From: Frondihabitans peucedani
GTDB taxonomy: Bacteria; Actinomycetota; Actinomycetes; Actinomycetales; Microbacteriaceae
Direction: 5' to 3'
NCBI RefSeq assembly: GCF_039537585.1
Contig: NZ_BAABAU010000003.1
Coordinates: forward strand, 310,001 to 374,000
Length of the DNA stretch: 64,000 nucleotides
Shown here: one piece after another, positions 1 to 8,718 of the stretch
Position numbering within the stretch: position 1 is the first letter of the stretch
Layout of the letters: the number at the start of each line of letters is the position of its first letter
Made by a program: the position numbers and the translations under genes
Notes under the pieces: generated by a model
What the model saw: only the letters and a program-made list of their open reading frames with translations
Told to the model about the DNA's origin: nothing
Databases searched by the model: none

Positions 1-192
1 GCCCGTCACCCTCTCGACGGTCTTGAGGTCGTTGCCCACGATCGACACGCGGGCGACCGGGAAGTCGCCCTGGGCGAGCTTCGCGACGACGGCCTGGGCC
101 TCCGGGTAGGTCTCGTAGGTGCCGAGCACGTCGCCCCTCGGCAGGGTCGGATACTGCGGACCCCGCCGGCCGAGAGGCGTCTGGCTGCTCAT
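1..192 (-). CDS. General stress protein 17M/YflT-like domain protein (3' part missing)
   Basis: The gene reads leftward from an ATG at 192 and runs off the window edge, so only the first 64 residues are visible. They contain the segment DVLGTYETYPEAQAVVAKL followed by FPVARVSIVGNDLKTVE. This is the typical start of the general stress protein 17M (YflT-like) domain, in which a short strand is followed by a helix and a second strand ending in a conserved V-G-x-D/N-L motif. The biochemical role of the family is not established. It is divergent from the MgtE-like gene at 241, with about 48 bases between the starts. Confidence 0.7.
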   Translation of the reverse strand, partial: MSSQTPLGRRGPQYPTLPRGDVLGTYETYPEAQAVVAKLAQGDFPVARVSIVGNDLKTVERVTG

Positions 193-240
193 TCGGACAT
201 TAAACACGGTGGGCTCAGCGCGACAGGCTAAATTGGGTCC

Positions 241-1560
241 GTGAGCGCCACGAGAGTCTTCGTCGCCCGTCTGGCCGGGTGCTCCGTTTTCGACCCCGCG
301 GGCGATCGCGTCGGCAAGGTCCGCGATGTCCTGATCGTCTACCGCTCGACCGAGTCCCCGCGCGTCGTCGGCTTCGTCGTCGAGGTCCCGGGCAAACGGC
401 GCGTCTTCGTCAGCATCGGCCGCGTGACCAGCATCGGCTCGGGTCAGATCATCACCACAGGCACCGTCACGCTCCGCCGGTTCGAGCAGCGCGGCGGCGA
501 GGTCCGCGTCATCGCCGAGCTCCTCGGGCGGCGCGTGCGCCTGCGTCACGACAACTCCGCCGCCACGATCGAGGACGTCGCGATCGACGAGGTCGGCGAG
601 GGCGACTGGGAGGTCTCGCAGGTCTTCGTCAGGAAGCCGAAGACGAGCCCGTCGCCGTTCGGCAAGGGCGCGACGGTGTTCGCCGCCTGGAGCGACGTCC
701 GCGAGGAGGACGCCGACGGCGAGGCCCAGAGCGCCGAGCACGTCATCGCGGCATACGCCGACCTCCTGCCCGCCGACCTCGCGAACACCCTCCTCGACCT
801 CTCGGAGGAGCGCCGCTTCGAGGTCGCCGGCGAGCTGTCCGACGGCCGTCTCGCCGACGTGCTCGAGGAGATGCCCGAAGACGAGCAGGTCCACATCCTG
901 AACCGGCTCGAGGACAGCCGCGCAGCCGACGTCCTCGACCAGATGCAGCCCGACGACGCAGCCGACCTCATCGCGCAGCTCTCCGACGAGCGCGGCGAGG
1001 CCCTGCTCGAGCTCATGGAGCCCGAAGAGGCCGAAGACGTCCGGATGCTCCTGAGCTACGACTCCGACACCGCCGGCGGTCTCATGACCACCGAGCCCGT
1101 GATCGTGTCCGGCGACGCGACCGTCGCCGAGGGCCTGGCGATGATCCGCCGCCACGAGATCGCGCCTGCGCTCGGGGCCGCGGTCTGCGTCGTCCTGCCG
1201 CCCTACGAGCCGCCGACCGGCCGCTTCCTCGGCATGGTGCACTTCCAGCGGATGCTCCGGTATCCGCCGAACGAGCGGCTCGGCACGCTGATCGATCAGC
1301 AGCTCGAGCCGGTCAACGTCGGCGCCTCGGCGCTCGAGGTCACCCGGGTCATGGCGAGGTACAACCTCGTCTCCGTCCCCGTGGTCGACGACAACCACCG
1401 ACTTGTCGGGGTGGTGACAATCGACGACGTCCTCGACCATGTGCTCCCCGACGACTGGCGCAGCCAGGATCCCGAGGGGCCCCTCGGCAGAACCCGGCCC
1501 CGGCTCAGAAGAACCCCCGTGACAAGCACCGGAAGGAGGACGACCAATGGCACGCGATAG
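241..1560 (+). CDS. PRC-barrel / MgtE N-terminal / CBS domain protein without membrane domain
   Basis: 439 residues from a GTG start. Residues about 5-150 look like two PRC-barrel-like units (DPAGDRVGKVRDVL is the first). About 165-270 is the MgtE N-terminal superhelical domain with LPADLANTLLDL and MQPDDAADLIAQL repeats and the DSDTAGGLMT signature. About 275-405 is a CBS pair ending VVTIDDVLDHVLP. The five-helix Mg2+ channel domain of true MgtE transporters is absent, so this should be a cytosolic Mg2+-sensing or regulatory relative rather than a transporter. Its 3' end overlaps the next gene by 14 bases, and it heads a three-gene operon with DUF1003 and Mrp. Family assignment is firm; the role is inferred. 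Confidence 0.85.
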   Translation: MSATRVFVARLAGCSVFDPAGDRVGKVRDVLIVYRSTESPRVVGFVVEVPGKRRVFVSIGRVTSIGSGQIITTGTVTLRRFEQRGGEVRVIAELLGRRVRLRHDNSAATIEDVAIDEVGEGDWEVSQVFVRKPKTSPSPFGKGATVFAAWSDVREEDADGEAQSAEHVIAAYADLLPADLANTLLDLSEERRFEVAGELSDGRLADVLEEMPEDEQVHILNRLEDSRAADVLDQMQPDDAADLIAQLSDERGEALLELMEPEEAEDVRMLLSYDSDTAGGLMTTEPVIVSGDATVAEGLAMIRRHEIAPALGAAVCVVLPPYEPPTGRFLGMVHFQRMLRYPPNERLGTLIDQQLEPVNVGASALEVTRVMARYNLVSVPVVDDNHRLVGVVTIDDVLDHVLPDDWRSQDPEGPLGRTRPRLRRTPVTSTGRRTTNGTR

Positions 1561-2089
1561 CCGCAGCGACGTCCGTCTCGATTCACCCAAGGGCCTCCGC
1601 GTCCGCGTCCTCCCGGGCCGCGGCCGACAGAGTCGCGACAGCTTCGGGCGGGCCACCGAGGCCATCGCCCGCGGCATGGGCACCCCCTACTTCCTGATCG
1701 CGCTGACGCTGTTCTGTCTGCTCTGGATCTTCTGGAACACGTCTCTTCCGGCGTTCCTGCGCTTCGACTCGTCGGCGAACGGCTTCACGGCCCTGACGCT
1801 GGTGCTCTCCCTCCAGGCCTCGTACGCCGCGCCCCTGATCCTGCTCGCGCAGAACCGTCAGGACGACCGCGACCGCGTGCAGGTGGAGCAGGATCGCCAG
1901 CGCGCCGAGCGCAACCTCGCCGACACCGAGTACCTCGCCCGCGAGGTCGTGGCCCTGCGGCTCGCGATCAAGGACATGGCCTCGAAGGACTTCATCCGAG
2001 ACGAGCTCCGGTCACTGCTCGAAGAGATCGACCGCCGCGAAGACCGCTCCGCCTCCGAGACCGTCGCCCGGGGCCTGAAGCGTGACTGA
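1547..2089 (+). CDS. DUF1003 family membrane protein
   Basis: 180 residues. Two predicted membrane helices at about 48-64 (FLIALTLFCLLWIFWNT) and 80-101 are followed by a charged, probably coiled-coil cytoplasmic tail (about 105-165) rich in Asp, Arg and Glu. The order of helices and the sequence Q-A-S-Y-A-A-P-L-I-L between them is the hallmark of DUF1003 proteins, whose function is unknown. The start lies inside the preceding gene, with an upstream AGGAGG-like site, so translation is probably coupled. In actinobacteria DUF1003 commonly sits next to the MgtE-N/CBS protein and Mrp, as here. Confidence 0.88.
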   Translation: MARDSRSDVRLDSPKGLRVRVLPGRGRQSRDSFGRATEAIARGMGTPYFLIALTLFCLLWIFWNTSLPAFLRFDSSANGFTALTLVLSLQASYAAPLILLAQNRQDDRDRVQVEQDRQRAERNLADTEYLAREVVALRLAIKDMASKDFIRDELRSLLEEIDRREDRSASETVARGLKRD

Positions 2090-3242
2090 CGCTCCCGAGA
2101 CGGCCGCTCTGGCCGCTCGGGTGCGGCGCGCTCTCGAGCGCGTGATCGACCCCGAGATCCGCAAGCCCATCACCGAGCTCGACATGGTCGGTGAGGTGAG
2201 GGTGGCGCAGGATGGCGTGGCCAGCGTCGACGTGAAGCTCACGATCGTGGGCTGCCCCGCCGCCGACACGATCGAGCGCGACGTCCGCGAGGCGACGCTC
2301 GGTGTCGACGGGGTGTCGGCGGCCGACGTGCGCGTCTCGGTGATGACGCGCGAGGAGCGCGCCGCCCTCACCTCCAAGCTGAGGGGCGGGCGCGCGAAGC
2401 GGGCCATGCCGTTCGGCCCCGACTCGCTGACGCGCGTGTACGCGGTCACGAGCGGCAAGGGCGGGGTGGGCAAGTCGACCGTGACGGCCAATCTCGCCGT
2501 CGCACTCGCGCGCCGAGGCCTGGCGGTCGGCGTCGTCGACGCCGACGTCTACGGGTTCTCGATCCCGGGGCTGCTCGGCCTCGTCGACTCGGCGGGAGCC
2601 GCCGTGAAGCCGACGCAGGTCGACGACATGATCCTGCCGCCGGTCGCTCACGGGGTGAAGGTCATCTCGATCGGGATGTTCGTCGACGACACCTCGACCG
2701 CCGTCGCCTGGCGGGGACCGATGCTGCACCGGACCATCCAGCAGTTCCTGACCGACGTCTACTTCGGCGACCTCGACGTGCTGCTGCTCGACCTGCCGCC
2801 CGGAACCGGCGACGTCGCCATCTCGGTCGGGCAGCTGCTCCCCCACGCCGAGGTGCTGGTCGTCACCACGCCCCAGCCGGCGGCCGCCGACGTCGCCGAG
2901 CGCTCGGGCCTCGTCGCCCGGCAGACCGGTCAGACGATCCTCGGCGTCGTCGAGAACATGGCGGGGCTCGTGCAGCCCGACGGCTCGGTCCTCGAGCTCT
3001 TCGGCTCGGGCGGCGGGGCCGAGACGGCCAGGCGCCTCTCCCGAGGGCAGGATGCCCGGGTCGAGCTGCTCGCGAGCGTCCCGCTGAGCATGGGGTTGCG
3101 CCAGGGCGGCGACAGCGGTGTGCCGGTGGTCGAGGGTGCGCCCGCGGATCCTGCGGCCGTCGCGATCGAGGCTCTCGCCGCGCGGCTCGCCGTGCGTGAG
3201 CGGGGCCTGGCGGGCCGGAAGCTCGGCCTCAGCGTCGGCTAG
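2082..3242 (+). CDS. mrp: Mrp/NBP35-type iron-sulfur cluster carrier ATPase
   Basis: 386 residues from a GTG that overlaps the end of the DUF1003 gene by 8 bases. An N-terminal MIP18/DUF59 domain (about 1-95, with VGCPAADTIE) precedes a ParA/MinD-type ATPase whose deviant Walker A is TSGKGGVGKST (about 123-133); the downstream DLPPGTGD motif is Walker B-like. The family assembles and delivers Fe-S clusters in the cytosol. The C-terminal CXXC pair used by many Mrp proteins is missing here: ENMAGLVQPDGS stands where enteric Mrp has its cysteines. As far as I recall, many actinobacterial Mrp proteins share this feature. It is the last gene of the operon; hairpin 3456-3499 follows. Confidence 0.9.
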   Translation: MTDAPETAALAARVRRALERVIDPEIRKPITELDMVGEVRVAQDGVASVDVKLTIVGCPAADTIERDVREATLGVDGVSAADVRVSVMTREERAALTSKLRGGRAKRAMPFGPDSLTRVYAVTSGKGGVGKSTVTANLAVALARRGLAVGVVDADVYGFSIPGLLGLVDSAGAAVKPTQVDDMILPPVAHGVKVISIGMFVDDTSTAVAWRGPMLHRTIQQFLTDVYFGDLDVLLLDLPPGTGDVAISVGQLLPHAEVLVVTTPQPAAADVAERSGLVARQTGQTILGVVENMAGLVQPDGSVLELFGSGGGAETARRLSRGQDARVELLASVPLSMGLRQGGDSGVPVVEGAPADPAAVAIEALAARLAVRERGLAGRKLGLSVG

Positions 3243-3312
3243 CCGGCCTGGGTCGCTGCGTGCGCCCGGCTCGTGACGCGCATTCCGGCTCGCAGCGCCG
3301 GTTGTATCGCGT

Positions 3313-3349
3313 GTCTCGAGCCGGACTGCGCGTCTCGAGCCGGACTGCG
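3313..3349. repeat. 18-bp direct repeat, two copies
   Basis: GTCTCGAGCCGGACTGCG occurs at 3313-3330 and again at 3332-3349, separated by one base. It lies in the 314-base stretch 3243-3556 after mrp, which otherwise holds no convincing gene: only low-complexity Arg/Ser/Ala-rich frames and the hairpin at 3456-3499. Confidence 0.8.
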
Positions 3350-3455
3350 TGTCACCGGCGGGGAGGCGCCGCCGGCCGCGAGCAGCAGAGGGACGCCAGC
3401 AGCAAAGGCCCCGCGAGCAGCAACAGCCCGCGAACAGCAACAGCCGCGAAACGCA

Positions 3456-3499
3456 GTTCGGCCCGAGACACGCGCATCACTGCGTGTCTCGGGCCGAAC
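3456..3499. terminator. Perfect 18-bp inverted repeat, probable bidirectional terminator
   Basis: The arm at 3456-3473 (GTTCGGCCCGAGACACGC) is perfectly complementary to 3482-3499, with an 8-base loop. It sits between mrp (rightward, ends 3242) and the small leftward ORF ending at 3557, which is a convergent position. No T-tract follows either arm, which is common for actinobacterial terminators. Confidence 0.6.
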
Positions 3500-3556
3500 C
3501 GGGTGTCGCGAGCTCGAGCCCCGTCAGCGGACTGCGAGGCGAGCAGGCGGGGGCGC

Positions 3557-3670
3557 TCAGTCGAACGAGCGCGTGGGCTGACGGTGGTAACCGTCGCGAG
3601 CGGTGCTGATGACCGTGCCGGTGATGGCTGCGATCGACGCGACCGCGAGGACTCCGAGTCCGATGAACAT
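3557..3670 (-). CDS. Small membrane protein, 37 aa, divergent from LysR regulator
   Basis: An ATG at 3670 opens a 37-residue frame beginning MFIGLGVLAVASIAAITGTV and ending in a polar tail with DGYHRQPTRSFD. The first 22 residues form one membrane helix; the tail is basic and cytoplasmic-like. It is too short for usual gene callers. Its regular pattern and its position back to back with the LysR gene support it. The ribosome-binding site is weak (CAGGCAG). The function is unknown; a single-span regulated micro-protein under LysR control is one reading. Confidence 0.5.
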   Translation of the reverse strand: MFIGLGVLAVASIAAITGTVISTARDGYHRQPTRSFD

Positions 3671-3774
3671 GACTGCCTGTTTCTCTGGTGGGTTGTGGTT
3701 GATATATCTATGATGTGGGCTGCAATAGAGAAGCACAATCGATCTTTTCTTGGCTGACCCTGTAGTTTTTCTAC
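3671..3774. promoter_or_regulatory. AT-rich divergent promoter region of LysR gene and micro-ORF
   Basis: About 100 bases of distinctly AT-rich DNA (for example TTGATATATCTATGATG near 3694-3710 and TAGTTTTTCTAC before the LysR start) in an otherwise very GC-rich region. The divergent arrangement is the standard LysR autoregulatory layout. I cannot assign an exact operator. Confidence 0.45.
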
Positions 3775-4692
3775 ATGGATGTCAAACGACTCGAGCTGCT
3801 CCGCGAACTGGCCGAGCGGGGCAGCATCGCCGCCGTGGCGAAGGCCACGCACCGCACGCCGTCGGCCGTCTCGCAGCAGCTCAAGGTGCTCGAGAAGGAG
3901 GCCGGCACGCGCCTCACCGAGCGCGTCGGCCGCGGCCTCGTGCTCACGGGCTCGGGCCGCGTCCTGGCGCAGACGGCCACCGACGTCGCCGTCGCCCTCG
4001 AGCGGGCCCAGGCTGTCTGGGACGACTTCGTCGTCGCTCCGCAGGGCGAGGTCACCCTGGCGGTCTTCCCGACAGCCGGACAGATGCTGCTGCCGGGGCT
4101 CCTCCGGACCATCTCGGAGACTCCCGGCCTCGTCGTCCGCGCGACCGACCACGATCCTGCGACGCTTCTCTTCGCCGACCTCACCGGCGACTACGACGTC
4201 GTCGTGGCCCACTCCCCCGACGGCGCCCGGAGCTGGCGCGGACGCGGCCTGACGACGGTGCCGCTCCTGCGCGAGCCGCTCGACATCGCCCTGCCCGCCG
4301 ACCACCGTCTGGCTGGCCGGGCATCCCTCGCGCTGGAGGACCTCGAGGGCGAGAGCTGGATCGGCGTGCCCGCGGGCTACCCGTACGACTGGGTCTACCG
4401 CGAGATCGAGCGCAAGACAGGAACGGCGCCCAGGATCACGCAGCGCTTCAGCGACACCCGCATCACCGAGGCCCTGGTCGGCGCGGGCCTCGGCATCGCC
4501 GTGCTGCCGAGGTTCACGTCGACCGGCGTGCGCGATGACATGGTCCTGCTGCCGCTCGAGGGCATGCGGGCTGTGCGCCACCTGTCGGTGCTGCTGCGGC
4601 CGGATCGCGCGGAGCGGCCGAGCGTGCGGCGCGTGGTGGATGCGCTGCGTGCCGAGGCGTCGCGGGTCGCCGCGCTGCACGGGACGGCGTGA
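3775..4692 (+). CDS. LysR-family transcriptional regulator
   Basis: 305 residues. An N-terminal winged helix-turn-helix (about 1-60: LELLRELAERGSIAAVAKATHRTPSAVSQQL) is followed by a periplasmic-binding-protein-like effector domain (about 90-295). It is of usual family length. The ligand cannot be read from sequence. It is transcribed divergently from the 37-residue micro-protein and runs convergently toward tatB. Confidence 0.9.
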   Translation: MDVKRLELLRELAERGSIAAVAKATHRTPSAVSQQLKVLEKEAGTRLTERVGRGLVLTGSGRVLAQTATDVAVALERAQAVWDDFVVAPQGEVTLAVFPTAGQMLLPGLLRTISETPGLVVRATDHDPATLLFADLTGDYDVVVAHSPDGARSWRGRGLTTVPLLREPLDIALPADHRLAGRASLALEDLEGESWIGVPAGYPYDWVYREIERKTGTAPRITQRFSDTRITEALVGAGLGIAVLPRFTSTGVRDDMVLLPLEGMRAVRHLSVLLRPDRAERPSVRRVVDALRAEASRVAALHGTA

Positions 4693-4755
4693 GCTGCCGT
4701 CGGACGGCGGCGCACGGCCGTTCGGCGCAGCGACCGCTCAGCGCTCGGCCTGCGG

Positions 4756-5157
4756 CTAGGTGGCCTCGTTGTCGTAGGGAGGAGCCTCGCCCGCGGCGAG
4801 AGGCACGACGGCCACTCGCTGGCGAGCAGCCGGGAGACCGGCGGTCACGGCCGCAGCCGCGGAGGCCTCGGCACTCGCGGACGCCGGCGTCGTGATCGCG
4901 GTGGTGGGCTCTTCGAGCAGGGCGTCGCGGATGATGCGGCGCGGGTCGTACTGGCGGGGGTCGAGCTTCTGCCAGTCGACGTCGGAGAACTCGTCGCCCA
5001 TCTCGTCGCGCATGCGGTCGCGAGCGGTGTCGGCCATGCCGCGGACGGTCTTGACGAGCTGAGCCAGTTTCTGGGCGTAGATCGGCAGCCTCGCCGGGCC
5101 CAGCAACAAGACCGCGATCAGCGCGATCACGAAGAGCTTGTCGAAGTTCTGGAACAC
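4756..5157 (-). CDS. tatB: Sec-independent (Tat) translocase subunit TatB
   Basis: 133 residues. It has a short N-terminal membrane helix (about 8-22, KLFVIALIAVLLLGPARLP) ending in the G-P-x-R/K-L-P hinge, then an amphipathic helix (YAQKLAQLVKTVRGMAD) and an unstructured Ala/Pro-rich tail, which is the TatA/B plan. The long, acidic post-helical region and the D-W-x-K-L-D-P-R-x-Y-D-P-R-R-I-I motif match actinobacterial TatB rather than TatA. It works with TatA and TatC to export folded proteins such as the twin-arginine EfeB encoded at 16029. Confidence 0.9.
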   Translation of the reverse strand: MFQNFDKLFVIALIAVLLLGPARLPIYAQKLAQLVKTVRGMADTARDRMRDEMGDEFSDVDWQKLDPRQYDPRRIIRDALLEEPTTAITTPASASAEASAAAAVTAGLPAARQRVAVVPLAAGEAPPYDNEAT

Positions 5158-5219
5158 GTGAGAAGACTAACCGGTCCGAGCCGGAAACGGGCCCTAGAGT
5201 TGACCGACGAGGAGTACGA

Positions 5220-5846
5220 GTGCCACACAGAGAGTCCAGTTGGAAGTTCGCCGAAGAACTGGTCACCGAGAGCGACGCCATCGGTCTCGCCCGCCAGCAT
5301 TCGCTGGAGGCGGGTGTCGAGACGGTGTCGCCCGGCGTGGGAGCACAGCTCGCCGTCACCACAGCTCTCCTCGGCGCCCAGAACATCATCGAGATCGGCA
5401 CGGGGCTCGGCGTGTCCGGTCTCTGGCTCCTGGCCGGCTCCCCGAACGCCACTCTCACCTCGATCGATGTCGAGGTCGATCACCAGCAGGCCGCGCGCGA
5501 GAGCTTCGCCCTGGCCGCGGTGCCGGCGAACCGCGTCCGCCTCATCACGGGGCGGGCGTCCGACGTGCTGCCGCGGATGAACGAGAACTCCTACGACGTC
5601 GTCCTGGTGGACGCCGACCCCGAGGGCGTCATCGAGTACGTCGAGCACGGGCTCCGGCTGGCTCGCACCGGCGGCGTGGTGCTCGTCGCCCATGCCCTGG
5701 TGAACGGCCGGGTCGCCAATCCGGCGGCGCGAGAGCCGATCACGACCGGCTACCGGTCGCTCCTGACCGAGGTGTCGACGTCGCCCGCCGTGATCAGCGC
5801 GCTCGCGACCGCCGGCGATGGGCTCCTGCAGCTCGTCAAGCGCTGA
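5220..5846 (+). CDS. Class I SAM-dependent O-methyltransferase (family 3)
   Basis: 208 residues from GTG. The glycine-rich SAM motif I is IIEIGTGLGVSGLWLL (about 57-72). It is followed by an acidic motif II strand (LTSIDVEVDHQQAAR) and VVLVDADPEGVIEYVEHGLRL, the metal/SAM-binding DADP segment of the catechol/caffeoyl-CoA O-methyltransferase family. The substrate is unknown. It is divergent from tatB. The final 21 bases, including the stop codon, are duplicated immediately downstream (see 5828-5869). Confidence 0.85.
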   Translation: MPHRESSWKFAEELVTESDAIGLARQHSLEAGVETVSPGVGAQLAVTTALLGAQNIIEIGTGLGVSGLWLLAGSPNATLTSIDVEVDHQQAARESFALAAVPANRVRLITGRASDVLPRMNENSYDVVLVDADPEGVIEYVEHGLRLARTGGVVLVAHALVNGRVANPAAREPITTGYRSLLTEVSTSPAVISALATAGDGLLQLVKR

Positions 5847-5869
5847 GCGCAGCTCGTCAAGCGCTGAGC
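5828..5869. repeat. 21-bp tandem duplication spanning the O-methyltransferase stop codon
   Basis: The unit starting GCAGCTCGTCAAGCGCTGAG at 5828-5848 is repeated exactly at 5849-5869. The period is 7 codons, so readthrough of the first TGA would repeat the last residues (QLVKR) and meet a second TGA. Confidence 0.85.
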
Positions 5870-5915
5870 GCGCCACATAGCGCGTCTCGCCTCACGCACC
5901 GCGTCAAGCCATGAC

Positions 5916-6013
5916 GAGACGCCCTGCGTGATGCGAGACGCCCTGCGGAGCGAGCCATGCGAGACGCCCAGCGGAGCGAGACAAGCGAAACGCCCCTCCC
6001 CAGCGCGTGATGC
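5916..6013. repeat. Imperfect tandem repeat, GAGACGCCC-type units
   Basis: Units begin GAGACGCCC or GAAACGCCC at 5916, 5935, 5961 and 5987. The second and third are 26 bases each and nearly identical, while the first is shortened to 19. The array fills the gap between the O-methyltransferase and DUF3117 genes and merges into the hairpin at 5991-6027. Confidence 0.7.
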
Positions 6014-6027
6014 GCGGGGCGGGGCGT
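5991..6027 (-). terminator. GC-rich hairpin after DUF3117 gene
   Basis: CGCCCCTCCCCAGCGC pairs with GCGCGGGGCGGGGCG across a 4-5 base loop with two mismatches. It lies just beyond the stop of the leftward DUF3117 gene. Confidence 0.5.
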
Positions 6028-6040
6028 CTCGGTCGGGTCG

Positions 6041-6217
6041 TCAGGAGGCTGCGGAGACCACACCCGCGAGCGCGTCGTGCAGCTCTTTGGCTTCGTCATC
6101 GTTGACCGAAACCACGAGGCGGCCGCCGCCTTCGAGCGGAACGCGCACGATGATGAGCCGCCCCTCCTTCACGGCCTCCATTGGTCCGTCGCCGGTCCTC
6201 GGCTTCATGGCTGCCAT
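6041..6217 (-). CDS. DUF3117 family small protein
   Basis: 58 residues starting MAAMKPRTGDGPMEAVKEGR, then a two-stranded segment with R-L-I-I-V-R-V-P-L-E-G-G-G-R-L-V-V-S and an E-A-K-E-L-H-D-A-L helix. This is the compact, highly conserved actinobacterial DUF3117 protein; its function is unknown. A good ribosome-binding site (AAAGGGGA) precedes the ATG at 6217. Confidence 0.88.
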   Translation of the reverse strand: MAAMKPRTGDGPMEAVKEGRLIIVRVPLEGGGRLVVSVNDDEAKELHDALAGVVSAAS

Positions 6218-6322
6218 CAGATAGTCCCCTTTCGCGGAATGCTCATGACTATTATCCGTGATTTGTGCGTCAGCCCCTAAACGACGGCGTCTGCCCGGCG
6301 GGTGATTTCAGGCCGCGGGAGG

Positions 6323-7609
6323 TCACGGCGGGGTCCAGTCGTAGCCGTCGACCCACCAGCAGTAGTAGAGCCAGACCCACTGCAGCAGGATCGCGATCAC
6401 CACGAGACTCACCCGCCATACCCGCGACCTCGGCACGGCCAGTGCCCCGAGCAGCGGGAACATCGGCATCAGCACCCTGAACGTGCTCGACTGCGGGAAG
6501 AACACGGCCAGGAGGTAGAGCGCGTACGACGCGACCCAGAACCGAAGGTCGATGGGGAGCCGCCGGGCCCACGGTGAGACGAGGAAGAGCCCGAAGCCCA
6601 CCACGACGACGGCGAGGAAGAGCAGCCCGGAGCCGCCCGGCAACCACCAGTTCGCCCCCTGGATCCATGACGTGAACGGCAGCAGGTGCCCGTAGCCGAT
6701 GTAGTCGGCGCGCCAGGACAGCTCGGTCGCGGTGTAGGCGTCGAGGCGGCCGGTCGCGACCGCGGCGACGATCGGCCAGGCGAAGCCGAGGACCGCCGTC
6801 AGCACGGCGACGACGCCCACGGTCACGCGTTCTCTCACGTCGAAGGGCTCGCTGCTCCTGGTCAGCCACCGGTGGCCCCAGTGCAGCGCGAGCGCCAGGC
6901 CGAACGCGACGACGCCGGGTCTCGTGAACGAGGCGACGGCCAGCGCGGCGAGCATCAGCCAGTACTGCCGCCGGAGCAGGAGCAGCAGGGCGACCGCGAG
7001 CAGCAGCAGGAACAGCGACTCGGCGTACGCGACCTGCAGGAGCGGCGAGAGCGGCGCGACACAGAGGAGCACGACGCCGAACAGGGCTGACCCCTCCGGC
7101 AGGAACCGGCGCAGGATCCGGAAGAACACCAGCGCGGTCAGAGCCGCCGCCGCCACCGACACGAACACCGCGGTCGGGGCGAAGGGCGCGCCGGTGAGCA
7201 CCATGAGGCCTCGGACGAGAACCGGGTACACGGGCAGGAACGCCCACTGGTTCTGCGCGACGTGACCGTCGGCGGTCATCGGGAGGACGCTCGGATACCC
7301 GAGCTGCGACACGATGTAGTACCACTGGCCGTCCCACATCTTGGCGAAGCTGCCGTAGTCGGGCTGGGCCACCGTCCAGGCGTTCGTTGCCTGCACGCGC
7401 GCGAAGCCCAGCAGGAGGGCAGTGCTCACGACGCGAGAGAGCACGAAGACCGCGAGCACCCTCGCCCACCACGGGGTGAGCCGGTAGCGCAGGAGGAGGG
7501 TCTGCCGCCACGGTCGGCGCACGTCGCCGGCGCCCTCGCCCCCGCCACCGCGGCCGGCGACCGGCCGCGTGATCAGGCCGTCAGCCACGCGCGGAGCCCC
7601 CGCTCGCAC
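6323..7609 (-). CDS. Polytopic membrane mannosyltransferase-like protein (PIG-V/GT-C type)
   Basis: Up to 428 residues with about nine or ten membrane segments. The first luminal loop carries KMWDGQWYY and [10 protein letters not shown], matching the W-D-x-x-x-Y and F-x-P-x-Y-P signatures of actinobacterial PIG-V-like GT-C mannosyltransferases, which use polyprenyl-phosphate mannose outside the membrane. The start is uncertain: the GTG at 7609 overlaps dapE by 37 bases, while GTG 7588 (start [10 protein letters not shown]) overlaps by 16 and follows a GGGGG run. The acceptor is unknown. Confidence 0.7.
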   Translation of the reverse strand: MRAGAPRVADGLITRPVAGRGGGGEGAGDVRRPWRQTLLLRYRLTPWWARVLAVFVLSRVVSTALLLGFARVQATNAWTVAQPDYGSFAKMWDGQWYYIVSQLGYPSVLPMTADGHVAQNQWAFLPVYPVLVRGLMVLTGAPFAPTAVFVSVAAAALTALVFFRILRRFLPEGSALFGVVLLCVAPLSPLLQVAYAESLFLLLLAVALLLLLRRQYWLMLAALAVASFTRPGVVAFGLALALHWGHRWLTRSSEPFDVRERVTVGVVAVLTAVLGFAWPIVAAVATGRLDAYTATELSWRADYIGYGHLLPFTSWIQGANWWLPGGSGLLFLAVVVVGFGLFLVSPWARRLPIDLRFWVASYALYLLAVFFPQSSTFRVLMPMFPLLGALAVPRSRVWRVSLVVIAILLQWVWLYYCWWVDGYDWTPP

Positions 7610-8646
7610 TCCGTGATCTGGTCGACCGCGACGCGCTCGTCGTCAGCGTGCGCCTTGAGGGGGTCGCCGGGGCCGTAGTTGACGGCGGGGATGCCGAGAC
7701 CGGCGAACCGCGCCACGTCGGTCCAGCCGTACTTGGGCTTCGCCTCGCCGCCGACGGCCGCGAGGAACTCCTGCGCGAGGGGCGCGTCGAGGCCCGGCCT
7801 GGCGCCCTGCGCCAGGTCGACGATCTCGACCTCGAAGTCGCCGAACAGCTCGTGGATGTGGGCCACGGCCTCGTAGGTCGAGCGGCTCGGCGCGAACCGG
7901 TAGTTGATGTGGACCATGCACTCGTCGGGGATCACGTTGCCGGCGACGCCGCCGGTGATGCCGACGGCGTTGAGCCCCTCGCGGTACACGAGCCCCTCGA
8001 CCTCGACCTCGCGGGCCTCGTAGGCGGCGAGGCGGTCGAGAATCGGCGCCGCACGGTGGATCGCGTTGTCGCCGATCCAGGATCGCGCGCTGTGCGACCG
8101 CAGGCCCCGCGTGCGGATCTCGGCGCGGAGGTTGCCGTTGCACCCGCCCTCGACGCTGGAGTTCGAGGGCTCCATCAGGATCGCGAAGTCGGCCGCCAGG
8201 AGGTCGGGGTGCATGCGCGCCAGCCGCCCCAGCCCGTTGAGGGCGTCGGAGACCTCCTCGTGGTCGTACCAGACCCAGGTGATGTCGACGGTGGGCTCGG
8301 CCAGCTCGACGGCCAGGGTCAGCGCGACGGCGCACCCGGCCTTCATGTCGACGGTGCCGCGGCCCCAGAGGAAGTCGACGCCGTCGATCGTCTCGAACCG
8401 CGTCGGGACGTTGCCGTTGATCGGGACCGTGTCGATGTGACCGGCGATGACCACCCTCTTCGAGCGCCCGAGGTTCGTCCTCCCCACGATCGCGTCGCCG
8501 TCGCGGACGACCTCGAGGTGCGGGGAGGCCGCCAGCACGGCCTCGATCTGGTCGGCCACGGCCTTCTCGTCACCCGACACCGACGCGATGTCGCAGAGCT
8601 GCCTGGTGAGGTCGATCGAGGACACCGAGAGGTCGAGGACTGCCAT
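7573..8646 (-). CDS. dapE: Succinyl-diaminopimelate desuccinylase
   Basis: 357 residues. M20 metallopeptidase family with the metal ligands visible: H70 and D72 in AGHIDTVP, D100 in [11 protein letters not shown]130-E131 in [13 protein letters not shown], and the late KAHADDE histidine. It hydrolyses N-succinyl-LL-2,6-diaminopimelate to LL-DAP and succinate in the lysine/peptidoglycan pathway. The divergent neighbour dapD and the nearby dapC support the specificity over other M20 peptidases. Confidence 0.92.
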   Translation of the reverse strand: MAVLDLSVSSIDLTRQLCDIASVSGDEKAVADQIEAVLAASPHLEVVRDGDAIVGRTNLGRSKRVVIAGHIDTVPINGNVPTRFETIDGVDFLWGRGTVDMKAGCAVALTLAVELAEPTVDITWVWYDHEEVSDALNGLGRLARMHPDLLAADFAILMEPSNSSVEGGCNGNLRAEIRTRGLRSHSARSWIGDNAIHRAAPILDRLAAYEAREVEVEGLVYREGLNAVGITGGVAGNVIPDECMVHINYRFAPSRSTYEAVAHIHELFGDFEVEIVDLAQGARPGLDAPLAQEFLAAVGGEAKPKYGWTDVARFAGLGIPAVNYGPGDPLKAHADDERVAVDQITECERGLRAWLTA

Positions 8647-8718
8647 GCGGACAGCCTAGCCGCGGGCCTCCGGGGCCTCGGAGTTCTCCACAGGCGGACG
8701 CCCCGATACGCTCGGGGG

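Noticed and set aside
3243-3556. Direct repeats as a possible CRISPR array
   Set aside because: Only two adjacent 18-bp copies with a one-base spacer; no regular spacers and no cas genes.
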